Origin: Lichenostomus cassidix
Taxonomy: Eukaryota > Chordata > Aves > Passeriformes > Meliphagidae
NCBI GenBank assembly: GCA_008360975.2
Contig: CM039193.1
Location: 13,568,501-13,632,500, forward strand
Length of the DNA: 64,000 nucleotides
Reading direction: 5' to 3'
This document shows, in pieces, positions 25,901-41,390 of the stretch. Position 1 is the stretch's first letter. Every line of letters begins with the position of its first letter. Position numbers and translations under genes: made by a program. The notes below the pieces were generated by a model, which saw only the letters and a list, made by a program, of their open reading frames with translations, ran no database searches and was not told where the DNA came from.

Positions 25901-28900
25901 AGCCCAGAAGTCACAGCAGTTACTTAAAGCAGCCATTTTCCAGAGGGAATGCACTGGCAAGGATAGGGAGTGTCACAAGAGGGTAGAAACAGAGGTTCCA
26001 GAATCAATGGAAAACATACTGGAGGGAACTTACAACAGAAGAACTGGCAGCAACAATATTACCAATGAAGTTGCTTATCCCTGTGCAGACATGGATGCAG
26101 ATGGCTCAAAAGGAACTACATCCATGGCAGGGGAAGCTGGCTGGGCAAGGGCTGACAATTGTATTGTATTAGGAGCAAGCAGGAAGGAATAAAGGTGTCC
26201 ATGCCTTTCCACAGGATAAATTAGGCTCATGTATGTAGCCAATTGTGCCAGAGAGACCAGAAAAGGAAGACTAAGTCCTCTTGTCCCATCCTACCTTTGG
26301 AGAATCAGGTAAACCTGTTTAAGTACCTGGCCTGGACTTGGCTTTTAATCTTCTTCTGGGAACTCTGCATCTGCAGGGGCAGAACACACGATGACAGATC
26401 CAAGCTCTTACGAAGATCGGAAATCACCTGTAAAGTACAAATCCATGCACAAATCACTGTGACAAACAAGGGAAGAACAGTAAAAACCTGAGGAAAAGAA
26501 AACAATTTCCCATAATAACCCTAAAATTACAAACCAAAACCCTCATATTTGTAAAGATCCATAAGTACTTAATCATCTCCAAATTTAATTTTTTTTAACT
26601 TAGAAAATGAACCAGCAAAGCTTTTCTCCTCACCTGTCATGTCATCATGTTGCAGATGCATACAGAATGACGTTTTTTAGAGCTACTCTAAAATTCCCAC
26701 CTATATCTGCCTTTTGCTGCTGTGAACTATTTTTATTCTGCTTAGCAGCTGAGCAAGATATATGACAGCCCAGGAGAAGTTTACCAATCTGACAGCTGTT
26801 GAATTGCAGTGTACCAGCAGAGAGTGGCTTCCATGTTATAGGCACACTTTTTTTACAGGGATCTCCCTGAAAGGTTTGGGCAGATCACAAACCTCATCTG
26901 GCTTAGGCTGAGGCTTCCTCAACATATGAAAAAAGTGTGTTTGATATTTCAGCCAGGTTGGCTTTGATTTCTGGCAATATTAAACTTTCATGAAAACATT
27001 AAAGACATACAGCTCTGTGTGAAGCAACTTCTGTCTGTTAAAACACACACTGGTCTTCATTATGAAAAAAATACTGTACCTCTACTGCATCTGCTGCCTT
27101 GACGTTTTGGAGGATGAATTTTATCACTACAGGCAAATCTTCCAGTTTTACAGAAGGCACAATGGTCATGGCAGACTGTCGCACCTGAGGAGAGAGCAAC
27201 ACTCCATCAGCTGGAAGACTACAGTGCACAGATACAGTTATGTTAGTGGGAAGGAATCCTTGGAGACTTATAGTCCAGCTTTCTTCTCAGAGCAGGAATA
27301 TTGTCAGTACTAGATCAGACTCACCTTGGCTTTGCTAAGTCTTGAAGATATCCAAGGATGGAGGAAATCTCCAATTCCTGCCACCTCTGATAATTTATGC
27401 CAATGCTGTAGACCCCAATATGTTTTTCCAAATGTCCAACCTGAACCTCCTATTATGGCCACGGCTCCTTATCACTCTTCACCAAAAAGAGCTTGGTGAA
27501 GAGTGATAAGGATCATTTTTTCACTGGTTTCAAGAAGGAAAACCGTGGAGGATTTGTAGCCTGTTATGCAGCACCAGCCTTTTGGGATTATGTAAAACAC
27601 TATTTAATGCACTCAATTGAACCAATTTTGTTTTATTCATAACAAGCCCAACTCCAAGAAGTGCAGCAATACAGCATGTCAACAAGACACAAGACACATC
27701 ATCATCTCTTCCCCTTTATCAGCATTCTGCAGAGAAAACCTATTTAATTATTTAATCACCAATCTGCCATTACTTAAAATATAACAGTCTAGTCTGGTCA
27801 CTGTACTTCAAAAAGATTAAATATTGACAAGAAGTAGGTTTAAGACAGGTAGTAAAAACTTACTGCAGCAGGACAAAGTGTTTCTGCATTTGCTAAAACA
27901 GCTGTGATTGAAATTTCTGAATGCATACTGTAACAGCCAAAAAACTTCTCTCTGCTTTTCACTGAACCCCTCATGCATGTTTCAAAAACCAGCTTTAGCT
28001 TCTGACCTCTTTCGAATTTCATGAGCTCAGGACTTTTGAAGGTCTACATAAATCAGATTTAGCAAAATACTTGGAATGAAGAAAGAGTTTCCAGCTCTCA
28101 TGTTGCTAAGGAGGGGCTGGGGTCTGCTGAAGTGGTCCGCAAAAGCTCTCACCTCAGCCACAAGTTCTGCGTCAAGATCCAGACGAGAAAGGGCATCCAG
28201 GATTGGAACTGTCAGCCGTCTGCCCTGCTTTAGCAAGCAGCTGATACACATAGAAAAGAAAACAAATAGTCCTCAACAAAACCAAGAATGTATCTTTAGT
28301 GTATTGTATGATTCCAGTAGTTTTTGTGGTCACTGCAAAAAAACTCTGAAACTGACAACAACATATGCCACTGGCATTATGGAAAATTTGTTCCCTAAAT
28401 TATTACTTCTCACATAAGAACTGCACCTGTCTTTAACATCCTCATAGACTTTCCCAAAATTCATCTAATCATTCTTGGCTGACATCTCAGTTTCTTATAA
28501 ACTTTCCCTAGCAAGAAGTTCTTCTTGAATTGTGTTAGTTGAAAAACACATCACAAAACATTGTATCATTAGGTTCCTGGTAACTCTATATATGCTCCCT
28601 AATTCATTACAACAGACGGAGGGAATATTTAACTGCATTCTCCCTGTGCTGTATCCAGGTAGTCAGGAGTTTAATAATTGTTTAGATAAAAGCAGTTTTG
28701 GAGCATTGTCTAAACTCAATGTCTTTGGCTAGATTGCCTGTGCTCTCTTTAAGAGCATAACAGCATCAATGGAATGTCCTAAGCCAGTGCTAGATGTCCC
28801 CAAATGTTGCAGTTAACAGGAACACACTGCTGTCCTAACAATTCAGTCAATCCCAGACCGACCTGCATTAATGCACCTTGTCCTTTTCTGCTAAGTGCAA

Positions 28901-31900
28901 GAGGGAAAAAAACCAAACCAAACCAAAACAAGCCCTCCCAACCAAATCATCTATACCTGAGCTCTCTGGCAACCTCACTTTGCTGGGAATCCTCCAGGAT
29001 CTCAGGTAAACTGGTGATAATATCGTGCTGAATTGGTACTGGAGAGACACTAACCATCTGCATTAACTTTTTGACCAGATCCTGCAGACAAGAGAAGCAT
29101 TGGTGAAATGCACAAATCTCACCTCAAGCAAGCATAACATCAGCCCAACAACAATATTATGCATCTAAGATCACTCAATGCAACATCTGCCTGGATGTCA
29201 ACTGTCTCTTAACTCATTGTCCTGCTGAAGTCATGAAGCAGAGCATAGACTTTTGTGGAACAAGAGTATTTTACAGGTGAGATATAATAATCTTGGTAAG
29301 CAAGGGAAACTGGGAAACACAAAAAGCTTCCCAGTGCTTAGTACTCCAGTAGAGAGTAACCCACAGAGACTGATTTAGGGAAAGAAGGGAAAAAATCACC
29401 AGAGCAGGAACAGAAAATTCATTCCCACTTGTTTGCAAATATCCAGTACCTTGTTAAAATTAAACAAGAGGGGATTGAAACTTCCTGCTAGCAAAAGCAT
29501 TAAAATGAGGTCAACCATGTAAATACACACGCACAGGTATAAATTTATATAAAAGAAGACTTGGAGCAAGGAAAGAAGAAAAATAGTAAAAAAGTTCAGA
29601 AGTCACTCAAGGCAAGCATAATGAAACAGAAAAAAATTCAATCTTCTTCAATATATGAATACAAAAACATCAGTTCTCATCAGCACAATAATGCATCTAA
29701 TCCCATCTGACAGGCATTCCAGAAGTTCTTTGGAAAAACCATCCATGTGATTGCACCTCTGGTACCCACCTGGCTGTCAAGAAGCCTGTCAAGCCACTTA
29801 AACTGATTGACAATGAGCCGGGGGAAATTTGTTCCAAAGGTGCCCACACTGAAAGAGCAGAAAATGACACAAGGGTTAGTCACATCTACAGACTCAAAAG
29901 CTTTGCTGCTGGTGAGCAAGACCAACTAACGCCATTCTTAACTGGTCATTAATACATAGAAAAAAATTCACTCTTCTTAGTTTGATAGGAGACAAGTGTA
30001 ACAACATCTATTTTTCAGTATTCCCAAAGGATTCACAGCACAGTTAACAGCTTATCATTTTTACATCCAAGAGCCTTTAGAATTCTTGGGTGGAGACAGT
30101 TCAGACCTTGTGACTGTCTATGTAAAAGTTTTCAGTTTTAAGATTTCAGTATGAGACAATTTCTTGGACTACAGCTCTGTGCAGCATTTGTATCCTGTAT
30201 TCCAGCATTGGAACAAAAACTGCAGCAGGAACAGCCTCAGCTTCTTTCTGCCCCTTGGCTTGCCCCACTAACTCTGTAGTGAGCATACAGGGCACAGGAA
30301 GAAGACATTAAGTGGTCAAGTCTTTGCCTGTGTTACACCTCAAGATCTCTCACCCCACTATGGTGTTCTACATTCAAAACCCAACAGATGCTCTTTCAAC
30401 TTTCCTTGTTTGAACACAATCTGCATTTTTAAAAAGGAGATCTGTTTGCATCTCACAGCCTCCTGAAACTCTGCCAGCAGCCACTTCCATCTTTTTTTAA
30501 AATAATGAGACACTCCATAGTCCCTCTGCTGAAATAATTCCTAAGCTTGTGTCAGTAACTGCAAAAAGCACAATGTCTGCATTTCATCTCCCAGAAATTT
30601 GTCTTCTGCTTTATGCACTCACAAATTTAAGGTCATGGTAACTCACAGATAATTTTACATAGGTATGAAGAAGAAACCCACGTCAGTGCAAACTGCCATT
30701 CAGGTAAATCTGAAGTAACAGTTAAAGTCAAACAGCTGGTAATTGCTCCAAAAGAAATTTAATTTCAAGGCAGGTGGAAGCCAGTTTACACTCACACGTC
30801 AAAAAAGAATTCAGGAATCTTTTCCAACAACAGAGTTATGACAGCAGGCTAAAAGAAAGGCAAAAAGACAGTGTTAGGATGATTTATGGTTTGTGCTGTT
30901 ATATTGCCCCCAAAACTGACCTTTCACAAGAGGTGAAATATACACCTTGAAAGGATCAATAAAAGTATTTCCTGTACAAGAAATCTCTTGCCTAATGCCA
31001 GAAAGGAGGCACACAGCCTGAGAAGTGAAAACCACCAGTGCAGAGGGTGGTATAAACTATCCACATAACCCAACAGAATCAGGCAGGATGTACACTTCCC
31101 CTGGGTCAACAAACCTCTCTTTCTCAGACCCAGCTGAGCTGCTTTTCACCACACAGGAAACTAAAGCATCAACTTTAGATATTGAAAAACAGTGCCCAGT
31201 TCTACCACTTAAAAAAAAAACCAAACAAAACAAAAAACATTCTCCACAGTGGAAGTGGTTCTATCTCATCAGAATTTCCCAAGGTTGACCTGAGCCATAT
31301 TTCTCATTCTGCCCCGTTCACCTTTGAGAAGAGTCTGGCTCTATGTTCCCTACACCTTGCAACCAGATTTTTGAAGACCACAAAATTTTCCCTAATCTCT
31401 TAAGACTGAAAAAAACCCAGTTCCCTGTCTCTGCTTGTCTGCATGTGCCTCAGGCCCTGAGCATCTTTGTGTCCCTACAGAAACAACAATCTGGACACTA
31501 TTCCAGATGCAGCCTCACCTGCCTCAAAACCAGTTCTATTAATCCTTTATTTACATATGCAAAATGTTCCCCACAATCAAACCCATTGTAAAAAGCAAGC
31601 TAAGGTGCCCCTACCTGTAAGATCTTAATCCCAAGAAGCAGTTTAATGAGGCTTTCACAATATGAATGCACCAGATTCCTGCAAGATGAAAGATTCCACC
31701 TTAGCTAGGTCAAAAGCATGTTAGGAGAACAGGCTGTAGCTCTTTCCATTACTGTTTTTTTAAAAAACTACATACCATGACTTAAGGTAACACATGGTAA
31801 TCACAGACACATACAAAGAGATTTAAAACCACACTTTAGCTCTGAACCAGCTCACTCTCTACAAGACGAGAAATGTGAAAGTCTGTGGTAAAGCTGTATC

Positions 31901-34047
31901 TCCTGGGAAAAAAATAACTCAAAGAGGAATTGACCTTCACCAGCCCTGTAAATTTTTTTTCACGATATTTGGTTCTTGACATAAAATGCCACGGAGTCCA
32001 ATGTGTGCCATGAGCAGAGAGTAAATTCTGTGACTTAACATCCTAAACTCACTGCTATTAAAAAGCAATGTACTACACCAGCCATCCTGCCTTGTTGTGC
32101 AGCAGCTGGAGCCTTTCCCTCCACTCTGGTCAATGTTACAGCACATTACTAGAGACTAGCTCTGACTGAAGGGGAAGGCAAAATAGATTTTCTTCACCTT
32201 GACCCTTCAGTCCGTACAGGAGTACATGGCAAGAGACAGTTCTTGAACTGGTTCCTATCCTTGATGTGAGACTCCAGGCCACTGATGAACTGCTTCACAA
32301 CCTGCAAAGCACAGAGAAGTTATCAACCCTCAAGGAACACCCCCAGTCAACTGCTATCCTTCAGGATGCATTTTGCAAACAGAAGATAAGCTAACCAGGA
32401 AAAGCTAACCAGGGAACTGCAGACAGAAACTGTGATGGAAGGAATGCTGGATAATAAATGAATGCTAATCTAGACCATTTCTGAAAGGAAACACTGACTG
32501 CTCTACAAAATAACTCTAAAGCAAGAGTCCCACATTTTACTTTGATTTTAAAAGGCTTTGTCTTTCTTCTTCTTCAGCTGAGCCAGCAACCTTTAATGTG
32601 ACAAGAGCTGCACCCAAAAAACATTTGCAGTCAAATCACTGGCCTCAGGACTTTCACCCTGGACTTGCTGACTGGAGAGGAGCACCACATCGTGGCAGTT
32701 TTAATGCTGCCAGCTCCCACCCAACACAAAACCAAAACCAGCTTCCACCAGAAAGATCTGCAAGTGATTTTTCTCCTCTAAGAGTCTCTGTCTGTTGAAT
32801 AATATTGCCCACAAAAATTACTTTGACGGTCAGAAGGACAGTGGGACCAAAAGGCTGGAACAGCAACACTGAGAGAACTTGAAATTTTTGACCACAGAAA
32901 TACAAGATAAGTTGCTATGTTCCACACTTTTGAATGGGACTAGCAGGGACAGGCAGCCGCATTTGCATCTTTTGCTACTCAGCAAACAGCTTTAAAGGTG
33001 GCTCCTGCCAAAGTTACTTACGCCTGGGTAAGTAGGGTGCTTCTCCAGGGCCAGGCAGAGCTTCTTCTGGAAAGCCATTTGATCAACAGCTAAGGATAAA
33101 GTTTACAAAGAAAATAAAGAACCAGATTGTGATGTTATATTCTATCAGTATAACATCACAACAGCTACACCAAGTATGAGCTCTCAAGCCCATCCACCAA
33201 TATTTTTGCATTTGCTCCATTGAAAAGTCCTGTTAGCAAAAGCCTGAGTGGAATCAGCACTTGTGCTTTCTCCAGTCAGGGCTAAGAGCAGCTTGACAGC
33301 ATTGAAAAGGCTCAACACAGGAGCTCCTGAAGGCCTTGTCTGAGCTGAAAGGCAACAATGACATGTTTTTTTCCTGTTTCAGAGCTCCTGCCTCTGTAAT
33401 TCAATACTGTAATCACAGATGCCATCTAATATTTTTCCATATACCTCCAATAATCTTTCAGAAGTCTTTAGAGTTAACAGGTATGCACCTAAAAAGCTGG
33501 TATAATGAGTTTAGGTGATGCACTGAATTCAGCATGAACAAAAAGTATATGACAAATAAGAGGCCAGATAGAGGTTTGCTTGAATTTTGGAACAACCTGG
33601 CTCAACCTGGCTCAAGCATTTTTGTCCTGCAAGTGAAAGAGGTCTTTATTTTGTACCAGCCATCTTTGCAGGTTTTCAGCTAAAAGCAGGAAAAGCAAGT
33701 GTTAAACTCATACCTATTTCATTCTGTCCCTCCCCAGCTTTCAGCACAACTCCTGATGTCCTAAGAAGCTCTTCAAAGACTCCCTCATTCTCCAATCCAC
33801 AGAGGGCAGAGGCATTTTCCTTATCAGAAATCCGTGACTTCTTAGTTTCTGAGAAAACAAGACATGCTCTATCAAATACACAAGAAATCGAGTCAATAAT
33901 CAGTATTATCAAAACCACCTGGGAGCTGTTGCCTCTATCAGTCAGTCTCCACCCCAGTAAGATGATACCCAAGCACCTACTTGGCAAGTCTGTCTTGCAG
34001 CTGTCTCCAGAACCATCTACATTCGACAATTTCCTTTTTGAAAACAT
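1358..34047 (-). CDS. FANCD2: Fanconi anaemia group D2 protein, complete coding region (43 coding exons)
   Basis: FANCD2 pairs with FANCI to form the ID2 clamp. It is monoubiquitinated by the FA core complex with UBE2T and locks onto DNA at interstrand crosslinks and stalled forks. Forty-three coding exons sum to 4296 bases, 1431 residues plus stop (human about 1451), with every exon phase matching. The product starts [12 protein letters not shown] with a basic NLS-like stretch (TKKSR). The monoubiquitination lysine is K560, codon 21305-21307, in MVIRKWLSS (human K561). The ATM-site counterpart S222 lies in an EDSQ context at the human position. The C-terminal helical-repeat part runs through [11 protein letters not shown] to GEEI, then an acidic tail. 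Most introns are GT-AG; one is GC-AG. The start ATG has ACC before it. Expression is probably from the promoter shared with EMC3. Exon lists are in the block entries. Confidence 0.97.
1640..1753 (+). repeat. A24 tract preceded by AATAAA inside a FANCD2 intron
   Basis: AATAAA at 1712-1717 is followed 12 bases later by an uninterrupted run of 24 A residues (1730-1753). The 70 or so bases before it read like a 3'UTR end. It is antisense to FANCD2, within intron 41. It could be a short 5'-truncated retrocopy or a plain poly(A) microsatellite. I saw no target-site duplication. Confidence 0.45.
2299..4721 (-). other. FANCD2: FANCD2 intron 40, 2.4 kb, no recognised content
   Basis: Lies between the exons encoding HMCGHSK and IHQDIGL. 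No exon, RNA gene or known repeat was identified. Flanking phases (0 to 0) need no extra exon. Confidence 0.5.
5351..5370. repeat. 20-bp perfect AT palindrome
   Basis: CTATACATAT followed directly by its reverse complement, with no spacer, in a FANCD2 intron. It is a low-complexity (AT)n-like palindrome that could extrude a cruciform. No known function. Confidence 0.8.
8225..8560 (+). mobile_element. CR1 LINE fragment (ORF2 endonuclease region), degenerate
   Basis: Conceptual translation on the plus strand gives CR1 endonuclease-like runs: VCYRPPG near 8281, ALILMGD near 8360, then [12 protein letters not shown] near 8445, with stop codons in between. The fragment is internal (no 3' end), antisense to FANCD2 and in the intron just before the 7839-7961 exon. 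It is dead. Borders are approximate. Confidence 0.8.
10908..12410 (-). other. FANCD2: FANCD2 intron 31, 1.5 kb, no recognised content
   Basis: No exon or RNA gene seen. An 87-aa minus-strand open frame at 11180-11443 lacks splice context and family resemblance. The junction across the intron (a TGG codon split 2+1) is complete without extra exons. Confidence 0.5.
12411..23283 (-). CDS. FANCD2: FANCD2 coding exons 17-31 (ubiquitination site and central region)
   Basis: Exons in transcription order: 23176-23283, 21222-21331, 20657-20717, 19843-19968, 18980-19053, 18755-18895, 18218-18318, 17797-17912, 16988-17096, 16325-16423, 15274-15374, 14922-15068, 13688-13804, 12715-12801, 12411-12526. 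Exon 18 encodes the acceptor lysine K560. Exons 26 and 27 encode a charged, Lys/Ser-rich linker ([15 protein letters not shown]) that looks disordered and aligns poorly with human. Exon 28 resumes strong conservation ([19 protein letters not shown]). Exon 29 ends in AAG followed by a GC rather than a GT donor. The largest gap here, 21332-23175, shows no further exon. Confidence 0.93.
13050..13115 (-). mobile_element. Short CR1 LINE 3'-end fragment
   Basis: The plus strand reads TAGGTTGGAAAAGAT, then AAGATCAGAGAATCCAACCC, the reverse complement of the conserved CR1 3' terminus. Only the last 60 or so bases seem to remain. Confidence 0.6.
13686..13687 (-). other. FANCD2: Non-canonical GC splice donor of FANCD2 coding exon 29
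   Basis: On the coding strand the exon ends CCAAAG and the intron begins GCAAGTA. This is a perfect extended match to the minor GC-AG donor class (AAG then GCAAGT). No GT nearby keeps the frame, and joining to 12715-12801 restores conserved sequence. Confidence 0.85.
16817..16850. repeat. AT-rich direct and inverted repeat
   Basis: TAATTTATACAA occurs twice in tandem, flanked by near-complementary AT sequence, within a FANCD2 intron. A small low-complexity patch. Confidence 0.7.
21305..21307 (-). other. FANCD2: Codon of the FANCD2 monoubiquitination lysine (K560)
   Basis: Coding-strand AAA within GATGATATGCACATGGTG... encoding DDMHMVIRK. Counting the reconstructed coding sequence puts it at residue 560, matching human K561 in DDMHLVIRK. 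The exon begins exactly at the first Asp (21331). Confidence 0.9.
21332..23175 (-). other. FANCD2: FANCD2 intron 17, 1.8 kb, no recognised content
   Basis: The reading frame of exon 18 happens to stay open upstream for about 30 codons (to 21421), but the family sequence jumps directly to the 23176-23283 exon. No repeat recognised. Confidence 0.5.
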
Positions 34048-34070
34048 GGTAACAAAACCTTTGTTGTAGC
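23881..34070 (-). CDS. FANCD2: FANCD2 coding exons 1-16 (N-terminal third)
   Basis: Exons in transcription order: 33981-34047 (the exon itself extends to 34070 with 23 bases of 5'UTR), 33714-33848, 33022-33089, 32198-32301, 31615-31678, 30796-30848, 29770-29848, 28957-29081, 28153-28240, 27080-27184, 26327-26427, 25729-25837, 25217-25252, 24705-24848, 24313-24447, 23881-24012. Exon 1 carries the start codon and the basic N-terminus. Exon 8 holds the S222-Q223 ATM-type site in a segment reading [14 protein letters not shown]. The 36-base exon 13 encodes [12 protein letters not shown] and exon 14 continues with [12 protein letters not shown]. These are the N-terminal helical repeats that pack against FANCI. 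Introns are AT-rich and mostly under 1 kb. Confidence 0.93.
27340..27460 (-). mobile_element. CR1 LINE fragment
   Basis: The plus strand carries a diverged reverse complement of the CR1 3' region: a gatggagg... stretch near 27357, a ccaatgctgta segment, then TTTTTCCAAATGTCCAACCT and GAACCTCC. The same order appears in the clearer CR1 copy at 58174-58615. Confidence 0.6.
27466..27512. repeat. Perfect 20-bp hairpin with a 7-base loop
   Basis: Arms 27466-27485 and 27493-27512 are exact reverse complements around AAAGAGC. It lies in the FANCD2 intron between the 28153-28240 and 27080-27184 exons, just beside a CR1 fragment. Confidence 0.9.
28903..28928 (+). repeat. (AAACC)n-like microsatellite
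   Basis: A short A-rich tract followed by several AAACC-type units, about 30 bases from a FANCD2 exon. Confidence 0.6.
31430..31545 (-). mobile_element. Probable CR1 LINE fragment
   Basis: The plus strand contains a ...CTGAGCATCTTTGTG... stretch, then CAATCTGGACACTATTCCAG followed by ATGCAGCCTCACC. This resembles the reverse complement of the CR1 region upstream of its 3' end. Diverged; borders uncertain. Confidence 0.5.
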
Positions 34071-34734
34071 CTATAAAATGCAAGAAAAATACATGTATTT
34101 AATTAATCTCTTTTCTAAGCAAATCTACAATGTATTAGTGAATAGCAAAAGGAAACACAACAGAAATTGAGTGCTCAAAGAATGACAGATTGTGTGGGTA
34201 ACCAGTATGACACCACATTTTTCTGCCGTGCATGTTAAAATCGTATTTAAATAGTGCAACACCTCACCTTTGCTAAAATTCAGTTCCTCTAAAAAAAGCC
34301 TGGCCTTTCATTCAGACATCAGGCAAATTAAACGGCAAATTAAAGCGAGCAACTATGAGCACTCAGACTGGATCCACTGATGTAAACTCAAGACCCTCTA
34401 AACTCCTCTGTAGATCTCATGAGCCCAACCACATTAACTGATCCTGTTCATGTCCCTAATCAGGTATAATGGCAAGTGAAGCCTGTCAGCACAAACCTCC
34501 ATCTAACACATCCTCTTTTGTGGGGTGGCAATGATTGAAATGAAAAAATAAATCTTGACTCACCTTTAAAACTTAAAGGTTATTAAGAAAAATTGTGTGA
34601 GCATTCCACACTGAAGTTCAACTGCTTGGCAGAGGCTAGTAAAATGAGTCACTTAAAATAACAGCATGGAAGTGGAACAATTGAAAAACAAAAGTGCAGT
34701 GAGCCTTTCACGGCTGTTTTAGGCATACAAGCAT

Positions 34735-35048
34735 CAGAAAGGCAGGTGCCAAGAGGATGTTGCCAGACTCTCTTCAGTGGTGCCCAGTGACAAGACAAAG
34801 AGAAATGGCCATAAACTAAAACACAGGAAGTTTCACCTCAACATGAGCAAAAAGCTCTTTAGGTTGCGGATGACAGGGCACTGGAAGAGCAGCCCAGGGA
34901 GGTGGTGGAGTGTTCAGCTCCGCAGACGTTCCAAACCCACCCGGACGCGTTCCTGTGTCACCTGCTCTGGGTGACCCTGCCATGGCAGAGGGGTTGGACT
35001 GGGTGATCTCCAGCGGTTCCTTCCAAACCTAACAATACTGTGACTCTG
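34735..35048 (+). mobile_element. CR1 LINE 3'-terminal fragment beside the FANCD2/EMC3 promoter
   Basis: Recognisable CR1 order: GCCAGACTCTCTTCAGTGGT then GCCCAGTGACAAGAC; AACACAGGAAGTTTCACCTC; CCCTGCCATGGCAGAGG; TTGGACTGGGTGATCTCCAG; a CCTTCCAAACCTAAC-type end; and a decayed terminal octamer tract (ACTGTGACTCTGTT). It lies in FANCD2 intron 1, antisense to FANCD2, about 290 bp from the first-exon donor. Confidence 0.85.
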
Positions 35049-35171
35049 TTCCGGGTGCGAGGAGCAGCCTGACAGCACAGCCAAGCGCGCTGAGCCGCCG
35101 CCGGAGAGCCAACTCTTCATCGCACCTACTGCCAAAAGCTGCAGAGAGCCTGAGGCGGCCATTTACCCTTC

Positions 35172-40059
<4,888 letters not shown>

Positions 40060-40151
40060 ATTTGAAAATATGCTTTTGTCTCTTCTTGTAAAAGTTATTT
40101 GAAAAGAAATCTGTTATCTAAAACTATATAATGTATTTTAGCAAGGCTGAG

Positions 40152-40157
40152 AATAAA
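40152..40157 (+). terminator. EMC3: EMC3 proximal poly(A) signal
   Basis: AATAAA 93 bases after the EMC3 stop codon. Its use would give a 3'UTR of about 115 bases. Confidence 0.65.
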
Positions 40158-40361
40158 AGAAAAACATCATGTTCAGAACTGCAGTGCCCTCACTTTGATT
40201 TGAGCCCAAGGACACACACACACTATTTCCTCATTAATTTAATCCTTCCCAAGTCCATTTGTAAGCACCTGAGTGCCCACACAGCCCCTCCTGCCTGCCA
40301 CATGCACAGCAGGGTGTTGCCCAAGGGTGCCTAGCTGTTATTTACTGGGCCACGTGGGGAT

Positions 40362-40367
40362 AATAAA
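40362..40367 (+). terminator. EMC3: EMC3 distal poly(A) signal
   Basis: A second AATAAA about 300 bases after the stop codon; probable alternative 3' end. Confidence 0.55.
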
Positions 40368-40389
40368 TGCTTTAAGCTGTCCCTTTGAC

Positions 40390-41390
40390 TATCTTCTTGC
40401 ACTGTAGAGAACAGGGAGTAACTGTTCCTGGCTTGTCCTGCAAAAGCTCCTTAGACCTCCTCCCTAGGGACAAGTCCCAACCTGGGAAAATTCTTCCTAA
40501 ACCCAGAGTATGGAAGCTCTTCCCTACTCTGTGGCTGGTTTTTTCTTTTTTCCTCTTCTTTATTCTGAGCACCATTCTCAAGGGGAAAATACACATCCTC
40601 TTCAAAGCAGGAGCTGAGCCAGAACTGTGACACAACCTGTTTTCTGTCCTCATGAAGTCTTCCCAGTGAACAGGAAAGCTGCCCCTTTGTTTTTCCTTCT
40701 TCCCACGATGGGTTTCACACCATGCTTTGGAGGTCAGCCCTTCACAGCAAAGCTCACCAGCTGCTCTACAATAAGGCTCATTAACCCTCAGGAGCTCCAG
40801 CTGAGATCAAGCTCCTCTGCTCTTACACTGTAATTGTGGCATGAAGACTTCAAACCTTCTTTCAACGGTTTCACAGCCCACCTTGGCCTGCAAGATTGGG
40901 ACAATCCCCCACACAGGCCCATTGCACTTCCTCAGCTTTTTCCAGCCTCCTCTCACAAATGGGTTTGGTTGCTTGGGGAGGAAATTAAGATTGCAGGACA
41001 GTTATCTCAGTGGTACAATCACAGGCAGCCCTGATACCCCTGGAGAAAATTGACAGAAGGAAGACCAGAACCTCTGAGGGATCTGCAGAGGAAGAGGAAG
41101 GATGAAACCATAGCTGAGGCTACCCGGTGCCACAAAAAGACAAGGACAGCTTTGCTAGAGCACCAGGTAGCAGCAACCCAGCTCTGCAGGTGAGAAATGG
41201 CAACCCTGGAGCAAACAACCCTCAGCTGTGCAGAGCTGTGCCCTCAACAGCTGATTTTCTCCCAGTTCCCACTAGCTCTGCAGGCCTCACCTTCCCCCCC
41301 AGCCCAAACTACTCCTGGACCACCAGGCATCCCCACAACCAGCAGTCTTAGGCCACATAATGAAAGCTGAAAATACAACAGAACCCAATT
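40390..41390. other. Intergenic gap between EMC3 and USP4
   Basis: No exon, RNA gene or recognised repeat. The two genes converge here. The short open frames on both strands show no splice structure. Confidence 0.5.

Noticed and set aside
33587..34069. 160-codon plus-strand open frame
   Set aside because: Shadow of FANCD2 coding exons 1 and 2 on the other strand.
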